A DNA stretch of 64,000 bases. It comes from Mucor racemosus (lineage: Eukaryota > Mucoromycota > Mucoromycetes > Mucorales > Mucoraceae). The position numbers were made by a program, and so were the translations under genes. Shown one piece after another: positions 11,127-23,639 of this stretch. Every line of letters starts with the position of its first letter. The stretch's first letter is position 1. The notes under the pieces are model-generated. The model was not told where the DNA came from. It ran no database searches and saw only the letters and a program-made list of their open reading frames with translations. The stretch spans positions 248,001-312,000 of the forward strand of contig JAPEHQ010000025.1 of assembly GCA_027405735.1 (NCBI GenBank), in the 5' to 3' direction.

Positions 11127-12771
11127 CAGTGACCCCCAAAACTGTCCCAATGTTTCCTAGTTTTGAGTTTAGTATGATTTTCAGGTACAACAAATATATT
11201 TAAAGTACGACATATTTTATATATTTCGGAAGATCAATTAATTTCCTTTTATATTAAATTAAAAAAATCTCGAATTTCATTGGTCCGCTATATTTATACC
11301 CTGTCTGGGACAGCATATGCATTGGGACAGTTTTGGGAGCTTACGCGGGAAAAAATATAATCCTATTTAATAGTCCGTCCAAAGGCCGTTTCTTTCCAAA
11401 TATACTTTCACACAATTGGGCATGCTATCAAAAACTTTTTGGCACTCCTCCTGTTTAATGGTGTTGTACCAAACCTCAGTTACACGCTCCGAAAGATCAA
11501 GGATTCATTTGGGCGCTGTTTTTTACTCATTAAGCCTCCTCTTTAATAAGATCCACATATTTTCGATCGGATTCAAGTCAGGAGATAGCGGAGACCAATT
11601 TATTACTTCATAGTCTTGATCCAATAGATATTCCTTGACTAAATTTGATGTATGCTTTGGAGCATTGTCATGCTGGAAAATGATCTGATCACGACGAAGG
11701 CCTAATTTATCCAAAGTAAAATTGAAAGTCCGCTCCAAATCGTCTTCAAAGATTTGTTTATACAAATGTTGATCCACAGTACCCTCAATTCTGCATATCT
11801 ATCGAACTCCGGCATACGTAATGGCCCTCCAAAATATGACACTCCCACCGCCATCTATAACGGTCATCTTCACATAATTAGATTTCAAGCTCTCACCGTC
11901 TCAAATCCAAAGCCAGCTTCTTCCATTTAAGTTAAATCTATTAATGTTGGTCTCATCTGATCAAATCACCCTTTTCCGTTCGTCGGAAGTCCAATCCTTG
12001 CGAAGATGACACCATTCTAAACGCCTTTTAATATTAGCCGGAGACAGCATAGGTTTTTTAGGCTTGATAATTGCTCCTATGCTCCCCCTACGGAGCGATT
12101 TCGGACAGTTTCCGGGCTTTTATTAACTCCGAAATTACTCTCAAGTATTTTAAAATGTTACTTGAATTTTTGACTGCTTTTTTTGTTGCTTGGCGAACAC
12201 AAAACCTTTCATCAGATTCAAACAGAAATTTAAGTCGACCCCTTTTAGACACACCCAAACTTGTGCAACACCGTTTTTTAATTTTTTCCACAACAGGCTT
12301 ACCTACATGCAGTATTTCCGCAACTTGGCGCACTGATTTACCGGTGTTTAAAAGACTAATGGCATCATTTTCCTTATTCTCCTGAAGTTTTTTCATATTA
12401 ATTTTCAATAGGCCAAAGCACCAGAATCTGTATATGAAATATGCATCTTTTTTATTTTCTTTACCTAATTAGGTGTTTATTTACTGATTTCCAAGCGTTC
12501 AAGATACTAGTGCAAATTATGGTTCTACAATCATCGATTATCTAAAAATCAAAAATGGCTCTCAAAACTGTCCCAATGCATATACTGTCCCAAATTGGGT
12601 ATAAATTCAATTGACCAATAAAATTCGAGATTTTTTTAATTTAATATAAAAGGAAATTAATTGATCTTCCGAAATATATAAAATATATCGTACTTTAAAT
12701 ATATTTGTTGTACCTGAAAATCATACTAAACTTAAAACTAAGAAACATTGGGACAGTTTTGGGGGTCACTG
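11127..12771 (-). mobile_element. Tc1/mariner-type transposon (degenerate)
   Basis: A 1,645-bp element is flanked by TA (11125-11126 and 12772-12773) with terminal inverted repeats of about 214 bp (left 11,127-11,340; right about 12,557-12,771) starting CAGTGACCCCCAAAACTG. Each arm holds two copies of a CAAAACTGTCCCAATG box in opposite orientation, outer at 11,135 and inner at 11,320-11,336, mirrored on the right. The related inverted block near 32,650 has the empty TA site (gaatatatcaaaa). Its transposase frame lies on the minus strand and is broken. Confidence 0.9.
11420..12408 (-). pseudogene. Tc1-type DD34E transposase, broken
   Basis: The N-terminal part (12,088-12,408) encodes a helix-turn-helix region (SLLNTGKSVRQVAEILHVG) that would bind the terminal repeats. 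The C-terminal part (11,523-11,777) has the second catalytic D in FQHDNAPKHT and the E in SPDLNPIENMW, with 34 residues between them, the DD34E spacing of Tc1 transposases. The stretch between contains the first-D region (SDETNINRF) but several in-frame stops, and the frame changes near 12,090. It cannot make active transposase as it stands. Related intact copies elsewhere in the genome could mobilise the element. Confidence 0.9.
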
Positions 12772-13814
12772 TATATATCAAAATAAGATTCTATCCAAAT
12801 TAATAATAATAATAAACAAAGATATCAATTTAGTCAACTGCTCATTTATATTGAAGTTGCACTATCAATATAAATAAGATTGAAGCATATAAAAATTACC
12901 CCTTAATTCAAGGTTACGTAAAATAGATATAGCAATAATAAACAACCATTTTCAAAAAGGTCGATATTATCACACTTGACATCAATCCCTTATGGTAATG
13001 CTCTACATGATTTACCCCTTAAAATATTAAATCAATAACAATGTACTCAAAACTAGAAGATTACTAAATACAAATCCATTCAAGTCTGATGGTACAGTAT
13101 CCAAGTTTTCCAAATCACTATAAATACCTTCATACTTTTTTAATTATTTTAAATCTTCAGAAATCTTTTGTGATAAAAACTTTAACTGATTATAATTGTA
13201 TTTATACTGCTTTTATTATTTATATTTTTTTATTTTAGTAAACATCGTTACTGTATTTACTGAAATATTATAATTAATAACGAAGATAATTTGAATGGTT
13301 TGAAGCAGATGAGCAGATGTGAGTTACTCTGATCCAAAATTGCTTTATTGAAGAGATATATCAATTTAAAATTTGGGGTTTGAAAGAGTTCTGCCCATGT
13401 TCTTCTTTTGGGGACTAAACGGGAACGACGACAACAACCTGTTTGGCAGCACTAAAAGTATATATACCTTTGTAAGTTTCTGTTTGTAATACACAAAATC
13501 GACTGATTTAGAATTATTTTTCTGTTTTCCTCCCCACTCTTTCCTCAGCTCTTTTATTTATGTTTAAAACTACAACAAAAAGACCAATTTTTATTATAAA
13601 CTGGAATCAAGTAGCAGGTGTAAATAAATGTTTTTCCTGTTGTTTATTTGGAAATGAATCATTGACCATTAATGTTAAGGCTTGTTATAATACTGTATTT
13701 TTCTCGGAAAAAAAAGCATCCAAGACTTAGTCAGTTTGTTCCATCATCTACGTTATAATTTATGCTTTTTTGGTCTAAATTTGATATATACCTGCAGAAA
13801 AACTGGTGATTATA
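12772..13814 (+). repeat. Repeat block K, copy 2
   Basis: Continuation of the block interrupted by the Tc1 element. It matches, in reverse, 31,740-32,660 (for example the stretch around gttttcctccccactctttcc and the gtttaaaactacaac landmark). The site ttataatactgtatttttctcgg near 13,689 is the unfilled form of the TA site holding a MITE at 30.7-31.7 kb. No coding sequence is recognised. Confidence 0.55.
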
Positions 13815-15215
13815 ATAGTACAGTATATATAAATATTTACAGTAATAAGCCTGAATCAAGTGGATACAGCATCGTAAATTCTTGAAAAAGTTCTCAAGTA
13901 TTATAAAATCTCTTATTTTTAAGACTTACAGGGCTTATAGGCGGAATATTAATTTCGAAAATTATTCTTGTCCAGATCATCAATTTTGACATTTTTTTAT
14001 TTTTTTTTCTGATTTTGCAAATCTAGAGTTAATTATACTACCAATTATAAAAACAAAAAATATACACATGTATCGAATTTAGCGCTCTATTTGCTCCATA
14101 AAAAATAACAAACATTTTTATTTTAAATATGACATGAAAATCCTTTAATCAAAAATCCGTTTTTTGGGAAAAAATACAAAGTTTCATTATTTAACATTTA
14201 ATATTAAGCTTTTATAAAATCTGTATTAGTTATGGCTACAATTTTCTCTCACATTGTAGTATATTTAAACGTTGATTTTGGTATCAAAATTTGATTTTTC
14301 TGATTTTTGATAAAAATCATGAGTGTTGGTAAGGAAAAAATGAGTTACCAAAAATGTCCGCTAAAAAATCTGATTTTTCAGACCGTACATGGTTAAATAT
14401 AAGAAAAGTTAAAAAAAGAAACGCTTTTTTATTTAAAACTTATTAGATATACCATAGTATAAGAGACTTAGTCGTTCAATCTTGCTATGCTTAATTACGG
14501 CGTCGCTCTATGAGCTCGCTTTTGCATATTTTTAATGAATGTATGATATGACAGATGGTTTTTCTGGTAGAAAAATGTATATTTCTATGTTAACAGATAT
14601 TGCCTATTTTGTTTAGTTTATGGTTCAGGCGCTGTACTGCTGCTTTTACATTGGCTGAAATGTGCGATTTAGCAGGGTTTTAATTGTGCTAAATAATGTA
14701 AAGCCTTGAAAATCCTTTTCTACGCGTGTTGTTTCTCTCTTTTTGTTTTCATATTTCAAGGATATATTCACCGTTTGATAAGACATATCAGACTATCAAG
14801 CATTTATTGCTCTACATCAACAACGTATTGAATTATATTGTCTATCATCTATATTAATAAAAACAAATGTAATTTAAAAACCCACTCCAGTGAAAAATAC
14901 AATGAAATTTTGAGAACGGCACGATGCTCATGTACAAACCAATTTGTACCCATACAATCAGCTCATTATGCTCATGATCAGACTTTATTATTATGCATAA
15001 GTAGGGATAATCATATGCTTATGGGCAATTCCACTATTATGCACACATGGGATTAATGTCATGTACATGAACAAAATCTATAATTCTGCACATACACTCT
15101 TAGCGTTGTGCTCGTCATGTGCAATTTCTTTTGTTATGCTCATATGCATCTTTTTATCTTTTTAGCCATTATTCAGTGGGCACAGCGAAATCATCTTGCG
15201 CAGCACAGGTCGGCC
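13815..15215 (+). repeat. Repeat unit A, copy 3
   Basis: Copy of unit A joined directly to block K. It lacks the WD-like upstream part of copies 1 and 2 but has the rest, through the TGTGCA/TGCACA cluster (about 14,930-15,205) to the GGCCTTAGT terminus. None of the short open frames of copies 2 and 4 is intact here. Confidence 0.6.
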
Positions 15216-16032
15216 TTAGTGTTTACAAATAAGAACACCAACCTTCCTTCAATCAATGTTCACCGATCTCTAATATCTATTATGAAAAATTGTATCATTA
15301 GCATATCATTTTGATCGTAATATTCATCCAATATTACAGATCATTACATGCACCTATAGCTTACTGTGCACTTGTATTGAAAACAATTTAAATACTACGA
15401 TCTCTATGGATACTGATCCAAGTAATCTGACACTCTTTATGGATATATATAGATATAAATAAATACTACAAATATTTCAGATGCCAGTTTTCGTGAATCA
15501 TTTTGCATTCGTCGATATTTTCAGATGTTTTTCGAAATTTTTTATAGAATCAAATAATGGTGCGAAATTGAATTCTGCAGTTTTACTTAATGCGCAGTAA
15601 ATATATAAATAACATATCTTAATTTTATTAAGGAATAGCTGTTTTTGAGAGAGTTCATCACAAGTTTAAAAAAAAACCTCTCCTCCTCTGCTTAAAAAAT
15701 AAAACAATTTGAAAAATGCTTGGTTTATCAGAATTAGGAATCACCGAATTATCAATTTAGAACATCTGTCAGGCCATTATATATATTTAACATGCAAATC
15801 AAACAAGGTTGCATTCTATGCGTTTATCATCATTATGCTACTATATTTTAAATTATAGAATCATGATTCCATTATTATATTCATATAATATCCATAAGTT
15901 CATTCTAATTATGCTATATTTTATCATCCACATTTAATACATTCATCCAATTAAAGTAGTATATAGACTCTATAAGCTCATAATAAAACGGTAGTACTTT
16001 TTCATTTGAATAATTTTATTTGTCTACGTTTC
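15216..16032. other. AT-rich DNA without recognised feature
   Basis: About 800 bp between repeat A copy 3 and an LTR. No open frame, repeat or RNA gene was recognised. Confidence 0.5.
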
Positions 16033-16695
16033 TGTGCCGAACTAAGATGCTATTTCCCCACATAAGAAATTAACTGTTATCTCGCATAAAACCATGTTCT
16101 AATATTCAAATAGAGATAACCTGAATTTAACAGTAAATACAGAAAGTATTATTAGTAATTTAACATAAAATAAAATATGCCGAATCATAAACAAAACAAA
16201 TTGATTCATAAAGTAAACTGAAGAAACACATGGACCAAAGCAAGGATTGCTCTATACGGATCATTAACAAATATGTCAATAACAGGCACTAAAATACCGT
16301 CTTGATTATGTAAACCAAGAAGCTCAATATAAACTTTAAATCACAAACAAACTAATTGTTTTACCAAAAAGAATAAACATATGGATATTGCATGAAGACA
16401 ATGGAATCATGCTTCTATCATTTAATAGTAGCATGATGACAGACGTATGAAATGCAGCATTTTCTGATTTGCATGTTAAACATCACGGTTTGACAGACGC
16501 TCTAAGTTGGTAATTTGGTTATTCCTAATTTTGATAGATCACTGACAGTTACGGTGCAACTCCCAGATATAATAAATCACAACTAATATAGATAGAGTAG
16601 AAATATAGACTTATTGCACACTATTCATATGTTGAAGAAAGAGGGATTGAAACTGTATCTTTTTCAAGGCTTTTTTTATTTTACATTTTACTGCA
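16033..16695 (+). mobile_element. Solo LTR, family E', copy 1
   Basis: A 663-bp unit starts TGTGCCGAACTAAGATGC and ends CATTTTACTGCA. The flanks GTTTC/CTTTC are an imperfect 5-bp duplication. It shares both termini with LTR family E (TG..GTGAACTAAG, TTTTACTGCA) but is longer. A direct copy is at 32,786-33,698; after removing the LTR nested in that copy both are 663 bp, which supports the boundaries. Bases 16,696-17,519 to the right hold no recognised feature apart from the KH-gene 3' flank. Confidence 0.75.
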
Positions 16696-17519
16696 CTTTC
16701 TATAAACTAATGCTGGTAATTAATGAATATTGCTTCAAATGGGCTGAAAACTGTAATATATATACGTTACTACAACGCAGTTGTAACAGTATTTGGAATT
16801 AAACCTTTAGCATCCATTGATTTGCTAATAAAACGTGTACTTTTATCGAGAAGGGGAGAGGGTTTATGGGTTAATATACTATTTCCAATTAGCAATAGCG
16901 TCAAATTAGCTTTCTAGATGCTAGTTGTTGATTAATATACTTTATAATGCATTAAAAAAATGCTGTTATTCCTTTTTATCAAATGTTCCACTTCAAATTG
17001 GTATTATATATCTATAATCTGCACTCATGCTGAACAAAGTAGATACATTATGACTCAAATATATCAAAAAATTATTTTTCGGTTGAATTTATCATAAAAT
17101 ACAACATGGCTAAACCATATTTCATTACTAAAAAGCTGCATTCAATGATGTTTTCGATCAACTGCTCCAAATTACCAATAAAACAATAAAATTTGTATAT
17201 TTATTCTTTGTAAAATAAAAATCAAGGTATTTTTTCAAGTTAAACGATATAGTATATAAATGTATGGGATGTAAGTGTATAATATAGTGGCGAAGAGAGA
17301 TTTTTTTTTAAAAAAAAAGAAACCACAAGTGATATCAAAAGAATAAGAAAAAAAATCAGAAAACTAGAACTCTAAATCAAATCAAAGGTGAAAAAGTGTT
17401 CATTACGCTTTTTTTTAGTGCGTCAAATTATTTGATTGCCCTATCGACATGTTGTTTAATAGACTTTGAACAACTATATAAAAAAGATAAATTAACAAAC
17501 AATAAAGATTGGTGTTTTC

Positions 17520-20500
17520 TCACAACTTACTAACTGTTTCATCAGCAGATGAGTGATTTAATGAAAAAAGAGCAGGAAATTCTAAGGACTTGTCTAAACC
17601 ATTTGTTGCTGTTGCTTCTGTGGTAATTGAAGATGTACAAGGTGTTATAGCGGTAGTTGTATTTGATTTTGTTGTTGTTGTTGTTGTTGTTGCTGTTGTT
17701 GCTGTTGTTGTTGTTGATTTTGTTGGGGATGTGACAGCAGCAGCTGTTGTAGGAGTTGAAACAGATGTAGATAATGCAAATTGAACTGCTGCAGCTGAAG
17801 GTGATAGTGGGTTGCTGTTGCCATTTGTGGTTGTGGTACTATTTGATGGATAAATCAATGGTGGAGGCGGAGTTTGGGTATGAATATAATTGTTGATTTG
17901 AAAGGGTAAATTGGTTGTCTTTTTTGGTGAAGAATCCATCATGATATCAGGCATAGATTGAGTTGAATGCATTGAACTATTATTACTACCAGTAGAGGTA
18001 GATGAAGTAGGCACAACGTAGGCATTATTGAATTCAGGTTTTGTACCGAGAGGTTGATAAAATCCATTATTGCCATTATGATGATGGTGAAGATGATGAC
18101 TATTATGATGATCCATTGAATACAACATGGAATGTTGAGATTTAGATTCTACAAAGCCAGATAAAGGAGGACTACCAACAAAACCATTCAAGGAAACTTG
18201 TTGAGGTGGATTAGACCAAATATCTAAACCATTTTGACTACTGCTACTTGTAGGAGGGCCACCACGGAAGCTTAAAGGAGATACCAAGGAAATAGAAGGT
18301 GGTGGAGGTGGCTTGTTTGCTTCTGGCGAATCAAAAATTGCACGAATGTTTTCAACAGTTTTGGGTGAATTCATATCTCTAAAGTTTTTCCAGGAAGCAT
18401 CAAGAGCATTCCCACACGTAGAACTAGGATAATCAAATAGAGAATAACTCTTTAACCCACTATTCATACCAGATAATGATGGTGGAGGGAAATCATTCAA
18501 CAGAGAAGAAGAAGAAGACGGTGTTGGAGAAACCAAATCTGATGGCAATGCCGATGGAATCATTTTGTTATCAAATGCAGTAGCAGCCGAGAAAGGATAA
18601 CTGATTGTATTTGATACCGAGTTACCAGTAGTAGAGGCAATGGCAGCATGTCGAACAATAGCACTGTCTTCATATAAATTTACTTGTTGACTTTTGAAAT
18701 AACTGATCAAAATTTCCAATGAAACATTCAAACAATCCAAGTTTCCTTTTGTCATTTTGAAAGCAATAACTTGATCGCTTTCATTTTCATTTTCTTGTTG
18801 TTTCTTGGATTTCACTTCTACCATAACACTGTAATCGCTGGCTATACGTTGAACCACTTCTTTGTACGATTCTGATTCTAAAACTGTATTTAAATGAGTC
18901 GAGTATGGTAAATGAACATCGTATTCTTCTGGGACAATTGATCTGACCATTTGAGCAGCTAAACCCACTTGTGATTCGGGACCAACTAATGTCAAACAAT
19001 CACTTGCTGCTTCATCATCAGGCCAAATCAAATGTGTATTGGTTTTTTTGGTCATTTCTCCTAAATATGCAGCTTGATCGCGGATCAAAGTACGGTGCAA
19101 CCAGAAAGGTATGTCATACAACACTTGCTCAACACAGTCTCGATCTTTGGGATTGATTAAATCCATAACAGCATGTCGTAAGTTTTCTAAATTGATTTGA
19201 TTCTTCATTGGTGTTCTAGCTACTACATTGTCTTCATTGTCATAATAGCCACCCAAGGCGGCAAATTCTTCAGCATTAGAAAATTTGACATAAACACCAT
19301 ATTTCTTCATGATACGCTGAATATTTTTACCACCAACACCAATAATTCTTTTATGGTAAACTTCTGGCACATAGAATGATATTTCTGCAGGTAATTCTTC
19401 TTGTAATAAAGTCAAACCATCCAATGCTTTATTAAAGCTGTTGCTTTCGACTTCGATTATGAAATTGTATTCACTAAATGGAACAAATTTGATCTTTGCA
19501 CCCGATGTTTTCATGATTTTGTTGATTTTTCCACTCTTTTTTCCACTAATAAATTCACGTTGGTCGTTTGATAATTCGACATTAAATACTGTGCTTTGAT
19601 GAAACATTTTTAAAAATGACATGTCATGCAAACGTTGATACACATGACGTATGGCTCTTTCTGTGCCATATACTTCAATACAACCAGGATCAGTTTTATA
19701 GGCAACTTCTGCACCTGAGATTTGTGATAATTGAGTAACTAAAGCAGTGATATTTGCAATTGAATTAAAAAACGTATGAGCAGATTCTGCACCATAAATA
19801 GCGCCATCACGATTAAAATAGAAACATGCTTCGTAGATGCCACAGGCCTAATAATATTTTAAAGTTAGCACGTTTTTCACCCCAAGAATGGAATTTTGTT
19901 GTTATTGCTGCTTACCAAAAAGTGAAGCGAACGAAGAGTACGCTCAGCATTAACTCTACTTTCAGCATACACAGTAACAAGATTTCCACTAGAGCCCATC
20001 TTTGGAAATGACACAAATGAGCCATTATCTCTCATTATTTTTCTTAGGTCATTTCTACGATGCAATAACATCCAATCTAATTTTCTAGGGTGTAAAACAG
20101 CATCTTTATGGTACATTGACTGAGCCTATTTGTTATGTTAGTTTTTTGTTTAATAATGATACCAAAAGATAATTACCTTTTGTGTAGCTAATTTTGTTAA
20201 CATATCTTTCACGCGTGCAACGTCGTTCGATTCTCCAGTGATGTATATTGCGGGAGAATAATCTTCATTAGATTCATCGAAAATAAATGGAGATGGAAAA
20301 TATATCGATGTAGCAGTTTCTTCCAAAATTGATTGAAGGCCAGTACGTTTTCTTCCACAAATTAAATGATGTAATTTGTATGGAATTGCGACAGTATCTA
20401 CATCTAATTGTGACTATAGCGATTGTGTTAGTTGTAGAGCATTTAAATATACACAAAACCCACCATTTTATCTAACATGACAAGTGTATGAATTCGGGCG

Positions 20501-20894
20501 AGATCAGCATTGTCGGGTATACCAGTTATAAGAATATTAACAGTATTTTGAGAAGCAAAAGATGATTGTGGAATAGGTTCAGTGATGGAGATTGATGTGT
20601 TTGTTTCATTGGCAATTTTTTCGCATTCTATTCTTAGCTTTGTACAGTCTTGATCAGGGATTTTCAAGTTGAGGTGAGTCTATTATATAAAGTTAATTAC
20701 ATTCTAAAAAAAATTTTCTTTGATGTATTTATTACTTTTGTAGGATATAAATTTAATATCTCGGTTCGAGTTGCCATGACATTATCTTGTTGACCTGTTA
20801 AAGTAAGATTTGTACCCTCCAAAAGAATTTGACAGGTCAAAGAAGCAGGCAGTTTATCTGCTTGTCCAAAACAAAATGAAAAAGCACAGGTCAT
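17520..20894 (-). CDS. Multi-KH-domain RNA-binding protein
   Basis: Five exons: 20894-20736, 20679-20464, 20413-20177, 20125-19916 and 19847-17520, all phase 0, giving about 1,049 aa. The protein is a chain of KH modules. The clearest are IPYKLHHLICGRKRTGLQSI (about residues 135-155), the ISGKKSGKINKIMKTSGAKI module (about 374-394) and IIGVGGKNIQRIMKKYG (about 442-458); three to five more degenerate modules lie between and after, to about residue 620. The C-terminal 400 residues are low complexity (His, Ser, Thr, Pro runs). KH chains bind single-stranded RNA; the overall plan recalls vigilin or Bicaudal-C type regulators of mRNA translation and localisation. Whether the GxxG-less modules still bind RNA is unknown. 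Transcribed divergently from GET3. Confidence 0.85.
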
Positions 20895-22274
20895 GATTGA
20901 TTTCGTAATAATATTGTGGATGTTGTGATGTGGTATCTCTTTTTTTTTTTCTCTGTTAAATGTATGTGTGCGTTTCTCTCCTATTATTTTCTCTTTCTTT
21001 ATCAGTTGTTTCTCTCTTTTTCTCTTTTTTTTTTTTCGTTAGTATGAAATGGGTAAATATCTAATTAATATAAAATATGTATAAAAAGTATATTATGATT
21101 TATACTAAATACATGAAAATATTCAATAGATGAAATGTATAAAATGAATTAAAAAAAAGGTAAAAAAAAAAAAAGAAAAAAAAGGGATATATGTGTATAA
21201 AATGAAAAAGAAAGTTATAAAATAGACTCAAGAAGAAAAAGATATATGTTTTTATGGAGGGAAACGAGGAAAAAGGAAAAGGAAAGGAAAAAACTGCTAC
21301 GTTCAAAAAGTCAAGACCTTTTTTTTTCTGAAAAAAAAAAAAAAAAAAAAAAAAAAACTTGTTTGATTTAATTAAAATTATCAAAACGAGATTTGGGACC
21401 GAATTCCACTTATCTATAAATGAAAGCTATGTACAATTCGTCTCGAGAAATCCAATTGCAATAGCTGTTAAACATTGGGTTATCATTATCCATCATTTAG
21501 GACTTTTTCATTATATTCGGTTGAGTATAATACTAATACGAAAAAGAGACCCCCCTTGTAGCAATCTTTGGTTAGTTATTGGCTATGTTTCTAACAATTG
21601 AGTCTATGTTTGCAGTCACCAAAGCGAAATAATTTTTTTCCATGACTAAACTTGTAAACAGCATCAGAAACGTATGCTGTAAAAGCATGCACAAGTAAAA
21701 AATCAACCCAAACAAACTTTTTTTTTCATCTTTTAATATAAACTTAAATGTATATAAACAACCAAGATTTAAAATTCTTTGGAAAAATAGAAACTCCAAG
21801 TTTTTTTTTTATTATAATTGCAGTTGTTTAATTACTATATATACACTCAGATTATATTTATGATCAGATGTGGTGGTGAGTATTTCTATTTCTTATTTCT
21901 GAGATGAAAATCTCGATTGAGTACTGTTACCAGAGCAACACACTACCATAGCAACCAATGCCGTTGCTATGGAAACAATTCTTAACAGTAACATGAAAAT
22001 TCAGGAACGAGATATTGTTGAAATTTCATACATATGCTTGTTGTCATTTGACAACCATCATCATCACCATCAATGTTTCGCGCGCCATTATTTCCTAATT
22101 AAACTGTATCCCTTTGCCCAATCAAATCGATAAACATCTTTTTTGGAATTCAATTACATTTCTACGAATGAATTAAGTGTGTGTATATGTTTTAATGTGT
22201 GCGCAATGTCGAAGTAAATTATTCCATTTCTTTCTTTTGGTTCCTTTCACTATAATAAAAAAGTAATAACAAAG
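20895..22274. promoter_or_regulatory. Divergent promoter region between the KH gene and GET3
   Basis: About 1.4 kb shared upstream region. It contains CT/T-rich tracts next to the KH start (20,935-21,035), a run of 27-28 A at about 21,330-21,357 and a short GCGC-rich stretch near 22,080. Open frames here come from the poly-A/T tracts and look spurious. No specific regulatory motif could be assigned. Confidence 0.5.
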
Positions 22275-23539
22275 ATGTCAGACATGTCGGATGATGATTT
22301 TCAGCCTCTCGAGCCTACTCTCCAAAACGTATTAGATCAAAATTCTCTTCATTGGATCTTTGTTGGTGGCAAAGGTGGTGTAGGTATGTAATTATATTGA
22401 TATATGAGATATATTTTCTTTTTTGGAGAGGCAAGGCTAATTCAACGCAACACTAGGTAAAACAACTACTTCTTGTTCTTTGGCTGTTCAACTTTCAAAA
22501 GTTCGTGAGTCAGTTTTGTTGATATCTACTGATCCTGCTCACAATCTTTCTGACGCGTTTGGCCAAAAATTCTCTAAAGAAGCTACTGTGGTTAATGGTT
22601 TCGATAATCTTTACGCTATGGTAATGTATATATATCCAGGTTTTATAAAGAAAATTTCAAAGCTAATGCATATCTGCCTATGTTAGGAAATCGATCCTAC
22701 TTCAAGTATCCAAGAAATGGTTGAACAATGTAAGCAAGAAATGATTATACCCGAAATCAATTGATAAATTAATGTTATTTTTTGCATCGATTTTAATTAA
22801 TAGCTGATCAAAATAATCCAATGGGTGGTATGATGCAGGATTTAGCTTATGCTATTCCTGGTGTGGATGAGGCTATGGGTTTTGCTGAAGTAATGAAACA
22901 AGTAAAGACCATGTCATACTCTGTTGTTGTTTTTGATACTGCACCAACAGGTCATACTCTTCGTTTTTTGTCTTTCCCCACTGTCCTTGAAAAGGCTTTG
23001 GCAAAGATTAGTGGTCTTAGTAGCCGTTTTGGACCTATGGTTCAACAAGTTTCTGGTATGATGGGTATGAATGCTAACCAAGAAGATATGTTCTCAAAAT
23101 TGGAGGAGATGCGTTCCGTTATTACCGAAGTAAACAATCAATTCAAAGATCCTGTAAGTATATAAATGGGATACAAAGAGAGAAAGGAGAGTTTCTAATA
23201 CTGTTTTTCTATCAGAATACAACCACATTTGTTTGTGTCTGTATTTCAGAATTTTTGTCCTTGTATGAAACTGAACGTATGATTCAAGAATTGACCTCAT
23301 ATCATATTGATACACATAACATTGTTGTGAATCAATTACTATTCCCTAAAGAAGGTTCGAATTGTGAACATTGTACTGTTAGAAACAAGATGCAACAAAA
23401 GTATTTAGATCAAATTTATGATCTTTATGAGGATTTCCATATTGTTCGTATGCCCTTACTAACAAAGGAAGTGCGTGGTGTTGAAGAAATCAAGGAATTC
23501 TCTAAGATGTTGGTAGAGCCCTTTCAAGAATCTAAATAA
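22275..23539 (+). CDS. GET3: GET3/ArsA-type ATPase for tail-anchored protein insertion
   Basis: Five exons: 22275-22383, 22457-22620, 22687-22729, 22804-23153 and 23216-23539, 329 aa, near the usual 330-350. The P-loop GGKGGVGKTT (31-40) is split by intron 1. Then come the [12 protein letters not shown] switch, the [17 protein letters not shown] switch II region, the [18 protein letters not shown] helix, NQLLFP, and the zinc-binding CEHC motif at which the Get3 dimer is held together. Get3 captures C-terminal transmembrane segments in the cytosol and delivers them to the ER receptor Get1/Get2. The methionine-rich [13 protein letters not shown] segment corresponds to the client-binding groove. 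The start has no competing upstream ATG in frame. Confidence 0.97.
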
Positions 23540-23639
23540 ATAATAAAAAAGGGGGGTGTGTACCCTTCTATTCATATTGAAAATGTCTCGTCGTTATTAT
23601 TCATACAATTGCGTCTTTTATTTTACATAAATGGTGCAC

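Noticed and set aside
17590..17784. Plus-strand Val-rich open frame
   Set aside because: Antisense shadow of the Thr/Ala-rich tail of the KH protein.
21100..21384. Phe-rich 94-codon minus-strand frame
   Set aside because: Created by long poly-A/T tracts in the divergent promoter.
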